Source: Cephalotrichum gorgonifer (Eukaryota; Ascomycota; Sordariomycetes; Microascales; Microascaceae). Taken from it: a stretch of DNA of 64,000 nucleotides. Both the position numbers and the translations under genes were made by a program. The stretch spans positions 434,001-498,000 of the forward strand of contig ONZQ02000002.1 in NCBI GenBank assembly GCA_900312665.1. The letters are read 5' to 3'. Below the pieces are notes generated by a model that was not told the DNA's origin, did no database searches, and saw only the letters and a list, made by a program, of their open reading frames with translations. Each line of letters begins with the position of its first letter. Position 1 is the stretch's first letter. Below, piece by piece: positions 54,601-64,000 of the stretch.

Positions 54601-57282
54601 TCGGAAAGGTCTTAATTGAGGCCGGGGGCAACCTCGCCGACTGTGACAGCCAGGGGATCGTTCGGGCCTGCCATTCCGGATCCCTCGACATGCTCTCGCT
54701 CCTCCTATCGGGGATGCCGGAGCCGAATATGGAGGTGCTGCGCGAGGCGTTCCAGGCCGCGACCGACGTCGGAGACCTCAAGGCCCGGGCGGTCATCTTT
54801 GAGATGCTGCTCGGGAAGGGGGTGACGGGAGAGGTCGTGGATGAGCAGTTGGTATCCGCGGCTAGGTATGGCGAGGCCGGGAGCGAGATGCTGCGGGTGC
54901 TGCTGATCGCGGGGGCGGATCCGAACTATAATGGGGGAGAGGCAGTGTGCGCAGCAATGCGGAGCGCGTTCTTGGGAAACTTGGAATTGCTTTTAGGGCG
55001 AGGCTTCTGTCATGAGAGCCAGGTAAGTTTTCGAGAATCTGTGGATGCACTGCGATGAAGGGGGGGGGTGCTAACATGGTGAATAGAAGAGGCCGAGCGG
55101 GGAGACACTCTCCCAAGCGCTTAAAGCGAGCTGGAAACTGAGTCGGGAAACGCGGTCTACCGCGGTTAACTGGCTCTTTGAGGCCGGACTGACAGCATCA
55201 GACGAGATGCATCTTACGTTGATTGAAATCGTCAACTCGGAGGATGAAGACCCGGAGCTTGTCAAACTCCTACTCGAGAGGGGAGCGTCGCCGGCATACA
55301 ACGGGTGTAAAGCCATCATCGATGTCGCCGCACGAGCGTCGCTCCCCCTACTATCTACTCTGCTCGAGTACCATACCCCCGAAGGGGAGCTAGACCACAT
55401 ACTCACGTCCGCGTTTAAGAGCGACAACGTTGAGTCCTGGTGCAACGAAAACGGGTTGTCTGCCCTTGCAATGCTGCTAGAGCGGATACCCGATGAGAGG
55501 CTAAGCGGCGCAACCATCTCGGTCGTCCTGGGTCTATTCCCGACCAAGGCCCTTGACCTCGTCGACTCTCTCGCCAGTGCCCTTCTCAAACACGGCGTCG
55601 ACGTAAACTACAACAATGGGACGCCCCTCCGCCTCGCCATAGCGGCCGGTAACCTCCCATGGCTTTCGGCCCTCCTCTCCGGTCCTCCTTGCACGCCCCC
55701 AAACCCCTCGACCTTATCTATCGCCCTATCCAGTGTCTTCACCAGTTCCCTAGACGAAGACGCCGCCCTCCCGCTTGTCTCCGCCCTAACGAACCACAAC
55801 CTTGATGGCACTACCCTCGATGCCATGCACCCACACCCCATACCGCTCCTAGTTCTCGCCCTAGACCGCTACCCTCGCTCCCGCGCCATCCTCCAATGTC
55901 TCCTCGACGCGGGCTTCTACCACGACCAGATAACCACCCACCCCGTCCCCCCTCACGCCACCCCCGAGCCCATCACCCTCCTCCTCTGGTCCCTCCTCCA
56001 ACCCCAAAAGCGCATCAGCACATCCGTGATATCACTCCTCGTGTCCTCCGGCGCAAAAGTGAACTTCGAGACGAGGAAGAGCAGGATAACCCCGCTGATA
56101 CTGGCCATCCAGTCCCGCCGCCCAGACGTCGTGAAGATCCTCCTCGCGCACGGGGCGGACGTGCACGCGCGCGACGCGACGGGCGCGACGCCGCTCTCCA
56201 TGGCCGTGTCGCTCGGCGGCGACGCGGCGGTCGACATGTCGCGGAGCATCCTCGCCTCCGGGGCGTCGAGGAACGACGGGTCGCTGCACAACGCCGCGGC
56301 GGGGCTGAATCTGGGGGTGATGGAGGCGCTGATGGACAACGGGCACGACCCAGACTTCCCGTGCGCGCTGCACGGGGGGAGGACAGCGCTGGCGGAGCTC
56401 TGCGCTCGCGGGGGCAGCGCCGCGGCGCTAGACCCGGGGCGCGAGATCCTATTGGAGAAGGTCATGGGGTCGCTGATCGACAGGGGGACCGACCTCTCCA
56501 TCCAGTCCAGCGGCAAGTCGGCGCTCCTGCTGGCGCTCGAGGCGGAGGAGCCCGTCGTCGTCACGCGCGCGCTGCTCAGGTCGGGGATGTGGAAGCACGT
56601 CAACGACGCCTCGAACCTCTTCCTCCACGGGCGGTTCACGTACTCGCCCACGATGTACCTCCGGGTCCTCCCGCGGACGGCGCACACGGACGCGCTGTAC
56701 GCGCTCCTGCGGGCGAACAGGTGCGAGGACAGGTTCTTCGCGCACGAGGGCCCGCAGCCGGACGGGGCCGTCGGCCTCCCGCCCGACCTGGCCGCGGCGG
56801 AGCAGGAGCGCCGGAGGGACGCGGCACGCCGGGCCGCGGAGGAGGAGGAGCACCTCCTCGCTCTGCAGCGGGCGCGCGAGCTGCAGGAGCTGCGCACGAA
56901 GCTCTACATCTCGCACGCGGACCTCGAGACGTCGCGGCGCCGGCAGGAGCAGAAGGAGACGCTGGCGTTCCTGAACCAGAAGGCCGAGGTGGAGAAGGGG
57001 CTGGCGGCGGAGGCGAGGGCGCGGAGGAGGGCGGAGGAGAGGGCGGAGATGGAGCACGAGGAGAGGCTGACGAGGGAGGTGCTGAGCCGGGCGAGGAGCG
57101 AGGCCGAGTTGGGCGTCGAGGCCGAGGAGAGGAGGGCCGAGGCGGAGGTCAGGGGACAGGTCAGGGTAGGGCTGCAGAGGGCGGAGAACGAGAGGGGGGT
57201 GTTGGCGATTAGGGGGGAGGGCGGGCCGCCGGTGGCGATGAGGGGCGGGTCGATGAGGTCGGGGACCGGGAGGCACATGTGA
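51652..57282 (+). CDS. Giant ankyrin-repeat protein with C-terminal coiled coil
   Basis: Exons 51652..53758, 53815..55022 and 55087..57282 give 1836 residues. The first 120 residues are Ser/Pro-rich and disordered. From about 120 to 1600 run dozens of degenerate helix-turn-helix units of ankyrin type (for example VDIGLIHAAASGFLELVRLLVSHGAS). Canonical ones appear near the end (RITPLILAIQSRRPDVVKILLAHGADVHARDATGATPLSMAV). The final 200 residues are an Arg/Glu/Ala-rich coiled coil (ERRRDAARRAAEEEEHLLALQ and on). It has no catalytic domain, so it is probably a scaffold. Both introns keep phase exactly. The upstream in-frame region has no better ATG. Confidence 0.88.
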
Positions 57283-58058
57283 GGCCTTTTTTTTATTCGC
57301 ATTGAAGGGAGAGAAAGGAGATCTGCGAGTAATGTAGCAGTTGGGTATATTTGGGTATACATAATAGCGTCGGATATGTGCGGATCGGCGCCGGTTGGGT
57401 AGCGGCGTGGACATGTAGTGATAGGAACGGCACAACTTGCAGCGATAATACATGTGAGATGACGTCTTAGTCGATACTGATTACAATTAAGTGTGCACTA
57501 TCAGTACGATAATACATCGTGGACTCGTGCATTTGTCCCTCAGGAAGCCCAGCCCAAGGGACCTAGGGAACATAACTCATGGCAAAAAGAGTTCTCAGAC
57601 CAGGTTAAGAACCGAATCACGAATCCCGAAATCCAGCGTCGGCATCACAACAGAAAAGGGTCACAATCTCCAGGGACCAAAAATCGGAGGTAGCAGTTAC
57701 GTTGTATTGGTCTGATGCGCAGTCAAGGTAATCCGACCCACGCGCAGTCGGCGTATCGTACCATCCAAAAAACCTGTGGTGCAACGAGCGTACGCACTAA
57801 AAGCACAAGCAAGCAAGCAAGACTTCGTCAACGAAAGTTGTCAAGGACGAAATGCCAGAAGCAGAAGTCAAAAACCCAAGTATCCTCCGTCCGTCTCCCG
57901 GTGTCCCTAAAAAACGGCCTAACCCCGCCGGAAGGAATCCGGAGGGTCCTTGTTCGGAGTTCGGGAGGCAGCCCCACTCAGAAATCTGCAGGTATTGTCG
58001 TCATGTTCGGCGGCTAAGTGGGGCTTCGGGTTCGGTGGAAGTGGAGCGAGACGGGAAT
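57283..58058. other. Spacer between convergent genes, 0.8 kb
   Basis: 3'-3' spacer; the right part is the presumed 3' UTR of the metallothionein-like gene. ORFs here are not protein-like. Confidence 0.45.
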
Positions 58059-58358
58059 TTAGTGCTGGGACAAACCAGAGGTTAGTAAGTACTTTCCATG
58101 TTATGCATACACACGTGGATCGTAAATCGGGATCGGGATCGAATAGGGAGATCGGAACCGGGTAATCTACATACAGAGCAGCAGGAGCAGCTGGAGCAGT
58201 CGGCGTGGGCTCCGCAGGTGGTGCAAGCGCTGTTGGCGGACATCAGCATTGCATTCATGCATCAATAATCAGAGATAGCCATAGAGCTTCCCCGCAGCAA
58301 TACGGACGAGTCCAAAACGGGAAAGTCCATCCGATCTTTATACATACCAAGGGTCCAT
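58059..58358 (-). CDS. Metallothionein-like Cys-rich micro-protein (23 residues, three exons)
   Basis: Exons complement(58059..58064, 58175..58229, 58348..58358) of 6, 55 and 11 bases encode 23 residues, seven of them Cys (positions 4, 6, 9, 15, 18, 20, 21), with no aromatic residue and one His at each of 12 and 23. Both introns have GTATGT donors. The first ends CCAACAG with a GCTGATG branch; the second ends TCCCAG with a perfect TTACTAAC branch about 20 bases before. A TATA box and CT-rich leader stand upstream. Fungal metallothioneins are 20-30-residue, Cys-rich metal binders (Cu, Zn), and this fits in size and composition. The terminal CC pair is atypical. An alternative without intron 1 would start at an ATG near 58259. 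Not homology-tested. Confidence 0.6.
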
Positions 58359-58496
58359 TTTGAAAGAGGTAGTGAGTTCGAAGACTTGAAAAAAAGTTGT
58401 GTTTTGGTATTGTAGTCTGGGCTGAGTTGATATTCAAGGCGTTTGATGGGAAGAAAGGAAGGAGGAAAAGAGGGGTTCACATCCGGGTTCTCGTCT

Positions 58497-58504
58497 CTTT
58501 TATA
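58497..58504 (-). promoter_or_regulatory. TATA box of the metallothionein-like gene
   Basis: TATAAAAG on the minus strand, about 140 bases before the micro-protein ATG. It is followed by a pyrimidine-rich leader, which indicates a strong, inducible-type promoter. Confidence 0.55.
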
Positions 58505-58659
58505 CCTCATTTCTACACCATTGTACTCCTCCTCACCCTTCCGTTTCCCCTCTCAACACTCGTCACGTTCACTCCACGTCAGCTGCGAAGTAACCCCACG
58601 CTGCTTGACAACAGGGTTATCAGGCATCCTGCCCGACTTGGGCAGGGTTCTGCAGGAGG

Positions 58660-58685
58660 TGGGTGGGTGGGTGAGTGGGTGGTGG
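58660..58685 (+). other. Potential G-quadruplex motif
   Basis: Five runs of three G separated by one to four bases (GGGTGGGTGGGTGAGTGGG and on) lie about 155 bases upstream of the metallothionein-like TATA box. Confidence 0.5.
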
Positions 58686-61356
58686 GCCGTAGGTCCGTGT
58701 TGGATGTGGATGCATGTACTCGTGCGGATGCGGGTGTGGATGTAGATGCGGACCTCCACGCGCGAAACGCGATATAAGCGGTCGTTAGTGATCTACATTT
58801 GCCAAGCTGCCCTTGCCGGTAGCAAGATAGACATCCGTTGCACCTGCCCAGGGAAGCCTAGCCGTAAACGACGACGCCCATGGTCGTGAGCCAGTAAGGA
58901 TCCAGTGTGCCCACACCTCGAAGCAGCCTAGCTCTCCATCAAACGGATGGTGGGAGGGATATGCTATTGGCTGGATGAGGCTTTAGGGAATGGTCCAGCT
59001 CGAGGCGGATTGGTCTGGCTTGTGTGCCTACGTGCAAGTAAGCATGTCAGGTGAAGACGTACTCGGCGAATCTCGGCCGGTGCCTTGGTATATCCGGAGA
59101 GAGGGGTCCGTCGGGCTCCCGGGTCATGTCAACGGCATTCGGCGTCGACGCTCGCAAAACGTTCTTCAACTCGGAATAACGACAGCGGAGAGAGAATGCG
59201 TGTTGGCGGGGGCCAAGTTGTCTACCCTGCTATTATGAATTTCTCCAACTAAGAGAAATTCCACGGAGGGTCTGCTCCACTGAGACGGAGTACCCAGCAG
59301 GTCTGCAAGGGCCGTTGAGTTCCTGCGTGGGGTGAGAGCCAGCATTCATTGTGGGATGGCCCAAGGAGTTCATCGGCGAGTTCCTGCACGGGTCTTCGGC
59401 TCACCAGACACTACTAGTCTTAAGCCAAGAGCAGGAAGACAGGCCGCCAGTCTGGGTTATCGAAAAGGTGTGGGGGTTCAGAAGGAAGATTCCGGGGTCT
59501 GGAAGGAGATGGCCGGGTACTCGACTTGATCCGAGGGAGGGCCGGAAGGCACATCAGTCACCGTGACAGGGTCTGCAGCTCCACAGACCCACGCTCACGT
59601 CCTCGTCGTTCCAATGGGTCGCACGAGGAGAATCCACACCGTGCCCACACGATTACATTCGCCCTCACGGCTGAGGCGGACCAGGAATGATGGTACGACG
59701 TGGTGCAGGATACCCATGGCTCTGGGAGGGAAGTAGACAGTGGGAAGTGGGGGAGCACAGCATGGAGTGGGTAGGTTCCCGAAAGATGGCGTGGGTGGGT
59801 TAGGAGGAATAGGTATCCCTGAGGGGGTGATGGGGAGAGGGGGCAAGTGGCGGAGGGGGCACGCGCAGGAAATGTGTGGGTTGAGGTGACTAACAACTGG
59901 ACAAGGTGAAGCTGTGAGTGGACGACAGAAGTGACGAGTTGGGACAGAGGCGGCAAGGGCGGGCAAGTTGTGGGCAGGTTTTCCTGTGTCATGGAAATCA
60001 GCGCCGAGACTAGCAGCTTAGTGGTCGCGGGGGGAGGAAGGGGGGAGGGGGCTTGGGGCAGGTGCGGTGGGGGCTGCTGTCCAGTAGTGGAGACACGAGA
60101 AGATAGGAGTAAAGATACGAAGGAAGGAGCGGGGGAGGATGGTGAAGGATGTGGGAGGCTGAGGAAGGAGCAGGGGAAGACGTGGGCGGGCTCGTGGGGT
60201 GAGGTGGGGAAGAGCCGGAAGGGGAGGAGCCGACTTCGACGAGGGAGAGATTCCTGTAGACCTGGCTCGGGGAGTATAGTCAGAGAAACTTCTGACTGGG
60301 GTCGGGTCAAGTTCGGTATCCAACAGGGAAAGATGAGTGATGAGTAGACTCGTAGCGGGCGCAGGGTGGTCGGGGTCATCAGTGCGGAGTAAGTGGCCTG
60401 AGTCGTCGAGATTGCGGACAGGATAGGCAGGCAGAATACAGTGATGCCTTGGGCAACGCCGTGGTCGGCAGCGTGTCCATGGGCAGAAGCAGGTCAGAGT
60501 TCTGTCCGCTCGCGAGATGGAGGTCCCCCCTCTCCTTATACTCTCCGCCCTCCAGGCGATAAGCGCGAAATAGGGGCACCAAGGCCAGATTGGCGCCCGA
60601 CTCACCGCGACATTCGCGGGACGATCACTATCATCATCGTCATCCTCCACTATGAGCACGTTTAAGGGTTCTGCGAGGGCAGGATCCCGCCATAGAAATC
60701 CAGAGCGGGACGGGGCTGGCGAGAGAAGAGAGGAGAAGGTGAGGGTAGCGAGGCCATCCGGGTTGTCCATCCAGGTTGTCCATCCAGGTGCTCTCGTGCT
60801 GCAAGCCAGTCATAATAAGGGAAATAATGCCCCAGAAGGGCCAAACAATGCATACTTAGGGTATTACAGGAAAGGGAATCCTTGGAATGTCATGGTATTA
60901 TGCACTTGGATGAGGAGGCGATAAAATAATGTTGTGGCATAGTCCTGACTATCGTGTATTGTCACGATGGCGATGGCGATGGAGATGGCGCGGACGGCAA
61001 GCAGCGCCATAGACGAGAGGCCATTTAGCACTGGGAAGGCTTTAGAAGCCGGGAGATCCTCATACAAGGAGACTACATGTCGATGCATTGGCAACTAATT
61101 TCGTGTGGAACTCATCCCTGACAATGCTCAAGTGAAGTGATCAATGGAGCTGTGCTCCTCCGGGCTCGGTCAATCGGCGGAGATCGAAAATGCCTTCGGT
61201 AGGACGAGACCACCTATTCCATGAACTCTACTACTTTCCCCCTTTATTATCTCCATCTAAGTCCCCTTCTGGTGTTAAGCACCCATGTGGGTAGCCATCG
61301 TTCCTCGAGTCGACACAATCCCCCTACGACTCCTATTCGCGAGAAACCACTCCGAT

Positions 61357-61475
61357 CGATCCTACCCACGAGCCGCCACTACGATCCTACTCACAAGACA
61401 CCCTATGATCCTACTCACGATCCCCCTATGATCCGACCCACGAGAAACTGCTACCTCCCGACGACCCACGAGAAA
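61357..61475 (+). repeat. Imperfect tandem repeat, about 24-base unit
   Basis: Four to five copies of a GATCCTACTCACGA-like unit with diverged 3' parts (GAGCC, AAGACACC, ATCCCCC, GAGAAACTG). The copies differ at several positions, so the array is old. Confidence 0.6.
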
Positions 61476-62051
61476 TCATCAACCAAGCGGCAGAGAAAAA
61501 GGCGACCCGTTGCGTCTCGATCACCTAGTCCGAGGCTTCCCCCCTTAATAAAAGAAATACCTATTCAACGACGGGATGCCTTCGTACTTTCCTCGGCGCA
61601 GTCAACTGTAGAGACGAGAGTCCGGCCACAGTCGTTCGTGAACTTGCTCGATACCCGAGTCAGTCATGCCAAGGAAGGCCAGGACAAGTACACGGGAAGA
61701 ATACAGGTACAGCCCCCAGTCAAAATACCTCACTTTTTCGCCTCCCGCCCTAGCCGCCTCAAAGAACATGAAGCCATGGGAACTAAAAGAACGCACAATG
61801 GAAACATGAACCTGAAATTCACCAAACCAGAACCTAGCTAAGCCCTTCTCTTGTGATATGAAAGTAGTACACGTCCGATTCCAAGCACCCCACCCAATCC
61901 CTTAAAAATAAACGCCGTGAAATGATTGTTTTTTGTTGGCACGCCGCACAGGCGGGAAGAGCGTCTCCCTCTCTCTCTCCCGTCCCCGCACTCACCCCTC
62001 CCCACCCAACGGGTTTTAAACCCCCCCAATACCCCTTCCTCACATGCAAGG

Positions 62052-63366
62052 CTACGAAGTCGCCACGTCGACCTTCTTGGCGGGAGGCTGGCCGGCGCCG
62101 CCGTCGTCCTCGCGGGCACGCTTGCCGTTGGACTCGGCAGTCTTGGGGGCCTCACTGACGTTGATCCGCGGCTTGACACTACAAAGTAAAGGTTAGACCA
62201 CATGTGACACTAGGGGGGAAGAAAAAAAGGGGGGTGGGTTATAAGGGCAACGTACTCGTTGGCGTTGTGCGGCTTAGGAGCCTCCTGGTCCTTCGCCTCC
62301 TTGCGCTCGTCACGCCCGCCATCCCGGCCGCCACGGCCACGTCCACGGCCACGGCCACCTCGGCCGCCCCTTCCACGACCACGGAAGCCACCGTCACGCC
62401 CGTCCTGACCCTTCTTCTGGAAATTGGCACCCTTGTTGAAGCCGCCGCGGCCGCCGCCCCGCCCCCTGGAGGCGTCGCCGCGCCCCTCGAAGAAGGGCCT
62501 CGACGACGAGCTGGGCTGCAGCTTCCCCTCCCTGATGAGCTGGCTCTTCTCCTCGCAGTAGTCGTGCTTCGTCATGATCTTCAGCTCCTGGTCCTTCCAC
62601 TTCGGCGCGTCCTCGGCGAACTTCTTGGCCGCCTCCTCGTCGGGGAACTCGACGAAGACGGACCCCTTGAACACCTTCTCGGGCGAGCGCCTCAGCTTGA
62701 TGTAGTTGACGGGGCCGTGCTGCGCGAAGAAGGCCTCGATGTCGAACTGGGTCGTGGCCACCTCCTCGCCGAAGCCCTTGACGTAGAGCGTCGCCGCCTC
62801 CTGCTTCTTCTTCCTCTCGGACGAGGACTTGTAGGGCCTCTTGCGCTTGAGCTCCTCCTTGCCCTCCTCGCCGGAGATGTCGAGCTCGTTGCTCTCGCGG
62901 AGGGCCGCGACTACGGACTCGTAGGGCTGGAAGCGCCGCATGCGCTTGAAGGAGCAGATGGTCTTGAGGGAGACGGGCTTGTTCTCCTCGCCGCCGGTGC
63001 TCTCCCACATGAACTTGTCGCGGGGGAGGTTGGAGTCGCCGAAGTAGTACTCGACCTGGGAAAAGGGGGAGGGGGTTCCGTTAGCCCGGGGGTGACTTCG
63101 GGTTTGTCCATGGTATCTGGAAAACCTACCTGGCCACGGATCAGGGCAGGGTCGTCAGTGACGGGGAGCTCATTGGGATCCGACTTGACATTCTTGGCGA
63201 AGGTCTTCGAGCCCTCAGTGGTGGCCGCCGCGGGCACGGCCTCGGTCGTTACCGCAGCAGCAGCAGGAGTAGCTTCAGCCTCCTGGGTGGTGGTGGTGGT
63301 GGCAGCGACCTCCGCGGCGGGAGCCGCAGCCTCTACGGGCGCGGCAGTCTTCACTTCCTCGCTCAT
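62052..63366 (-). CDS. La protein (RNA polymerase III transcript chaperone)
   Basis: Exons complement(62052..62178, 62256..63055, 63130..63366) give 387 residues. An Ala/Thr-rich N-terminus (1-60) precedes the La motif, which starts at the exon 1/2 junction: VEYYFGDSNLPRDKFMW, then the SLKTICSFKRMRRF element that grips UUU-OH ends. An RRM follows (ATLYVKGF..., FKGSVFVEF as RNP1-like), then an RGG-rich stretch and a basic C-terminal signal (KRAREDD, AKKVD). La binds the 3' oligo-U of nascent pol III transcripts, protects them and aids tRNA maturation in the nucleus. All three exon junctions keep phase. This is a conserved single-copy housekeeping gene. Its yeast counterpart is LHP1. Confidence 0.93.
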
Positions 63367-63979
63367 GATAAATCCGGGTCGATCACTGATGTGGACGGTT
63401 GAACAAAGGCAGAAAAGCGCTCTGTGGTCGAGAAAGGTAGGACTCGGAGACGGAAGGGAGAGAAGGTGTGTACGAGCAGGGTGTTAGGTGGGGGGGAACA
63501 AAGAATTCCAAGAGAGAAAAAAAAGTTGTCGCGCGGTGGGAGTGGTGGCGGGTATCAGAGCAAGGCGTAGCGGGGTACTCCGTGCCGTCGTCGAGCAAGG
63601 ATTGTGAGTCAATGTTTAGGCAGATACCAGACAACCCGGACAAGGGCAGATAGATCCTTCAATGGAGTCTATATCAATGTAAATTCCTTTGTCCAAGAGG
63701 AGTGCAGGAGTCAATTGTCAAAAAAGTCGCAAAAAAAGAAACATTGACCGCCGATAAGTGCATTTGAAGAAAAAAAATGCGAAGCTAAGAGCGGTTCATG
63801 TTATCTTCCACTTGTTGACAGCTGTCGGGCGCTACCGGCTGTCAGGAGGTCAGAAACTCTGCACGTCGCCAAAAAAATTGGCTGGCCAGAAAGCTTCGCG
63901 ACACCTTCAAGGCTTCAAGGAGAACCCTCCGCTAGCTCGACCTCCCCCCCATCATCTCCCACCAGCCAATTCCGCAAAG
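63367..63979. other. Intergenic region between divergent gene starts
   Basis: Upstream region of La and of the gene that may begin at 63980. Contains A-tracts near 63720-63775. No gene seen. Confidence 0.5.
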
Positions 63980-64000
63980 ATGAGGCCGGCTGTGAAGAGG
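63980..64000 (+). CDS. Possible gene start at window edge (partial)
   Basis: An ATG in good context (GCAAAGATGAG) after a CT-rich leader opens seven codons before the edge. The product cannot be judged. Confidence 0.3.

Larger units (their letters stand above)
58505..62051. other. Gene-poor region, 3.5 kb
   Basis: Holds a G-run motif (58660-58685), a purine-rich plus strand from about 59690 to 60330 that makes long stop-free frames on the minus strand, a 24-base imperfect repeat (61357-61475), and the presumed La 3' flank. No convincing gene seen. Confidence 0.45.

Noticed and set aside
55896..57212. 438-codon plus-strand frame inside the ankyrin exon
   Set aside because: An out-of-frame shadow, Arg/Gly/Ala-rich, overlapping a clear ankyrin/coiled-coil frame.
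56449..57453. Long antisense ORFs across the ankyrin gene's coiled coil
   Set aside because: They are shadows of a high-GC, Arg/Glu/Ala-rich coding strand and read as Pro/Arg/Leu repeats.
59558..60770. Two long minus-strand ORFs (273 and 250 codons)
   Set aside because: Both are Pro/Ser/Leu/Arg low complexity caused by the CT-rich minus strand; they overlap each other in different frames and match no domain.
61221..61841. 206-codon plus-strand ORF
   Set aside because: Its sequence is largely the translation of the 24-base imperfect repeat; no family or upstream signal supports it.
62204..63487. 427-codon plus-strand ORF opposite the La gene
   Set aside because: Antisense shadow of La; the minus strand carries La motif, RRM and exact splice junctions.

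Overview
The window is chromosomal DNA of a filamentous ascomycete fungus (Pezizomycotina, probably Sordariomycetes). The evidence is short spliceosomal introns (about 50-120 nt, GTAAGT/GTATGT donors, CTAAC-like branch sites), pyrimidine-rich leaders before ATGs, and fungal families: hydrophobin, HET, GPI-anchored Cys-rich protein, MARVEL, GFA, fungal F-box. A 265-base run of N shows a draft assembly. Genes lie singly on both strands with 0.4-3.5 kb spacers; there are no operons, and I saw no rRNA, tRNA or CRISPR.

Layout. 1-12 kb: 3' end of an acidic protein, a MARVEL-domain membrane protein, exonuclease V (EXO5), a small F-box protein with a membrane segment, a GT31-like Golgi glycosyltransferase with a PAN/Apple-like tail, and a 645-residue F-box protein. 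12-28 kb: a wrecked HET-domain gene, an SDR oxidoreductase, a GNAT acetyltransferase, a double-GFA protein, a class I hydrophobin, an uncharacterised gene with a stop and a frame break near its 5' end, a secreted GPI-anchored Cys-rich protein, and a third F-box protein. 29-38 kb: a large HSP90-type ATPase of the NO VEIN/sacsin-N type, interrupted by the N gap, then a molybdenum-cofactor-sulfurase-like protein with a degenerate MOSC end. 41-50 kb: a fungal-specific family gene with two compensating frame breaks, a paraoxonase-like beta-propeller, an intronless bacterial-type S13 D-Ala-D-Ala carboxypeptidase, and an alpha/beta-hydrolase. 51-57 kb: an 1836-residue ankyrin-repeat protein with a coiled-coil tail. 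58-64 kb: a three-exon metallothionein-like micro-gene on the minus strand, a gene-poor purine-skewed stretch, the La RNA-binding protein, and a possible gene start at the right edge.

How the genes work together: there is no single pathway. EXO5 and La are housekeeping. The stretch from 12 to 58 kb has accessory character: decayed or partly broken genes, secreted or surface proteins, a likely bacterial acquisition, and long gene-poor spacers with a MITE-like inverted repeat. The items most worth a second look are the S13 peptidase, the metallothionein-like gene, the MocoS-like protein that lost its MOSC cysteines, and the three broken genes. All splice sites were read by eye from the sequence; none is transcript-verified.
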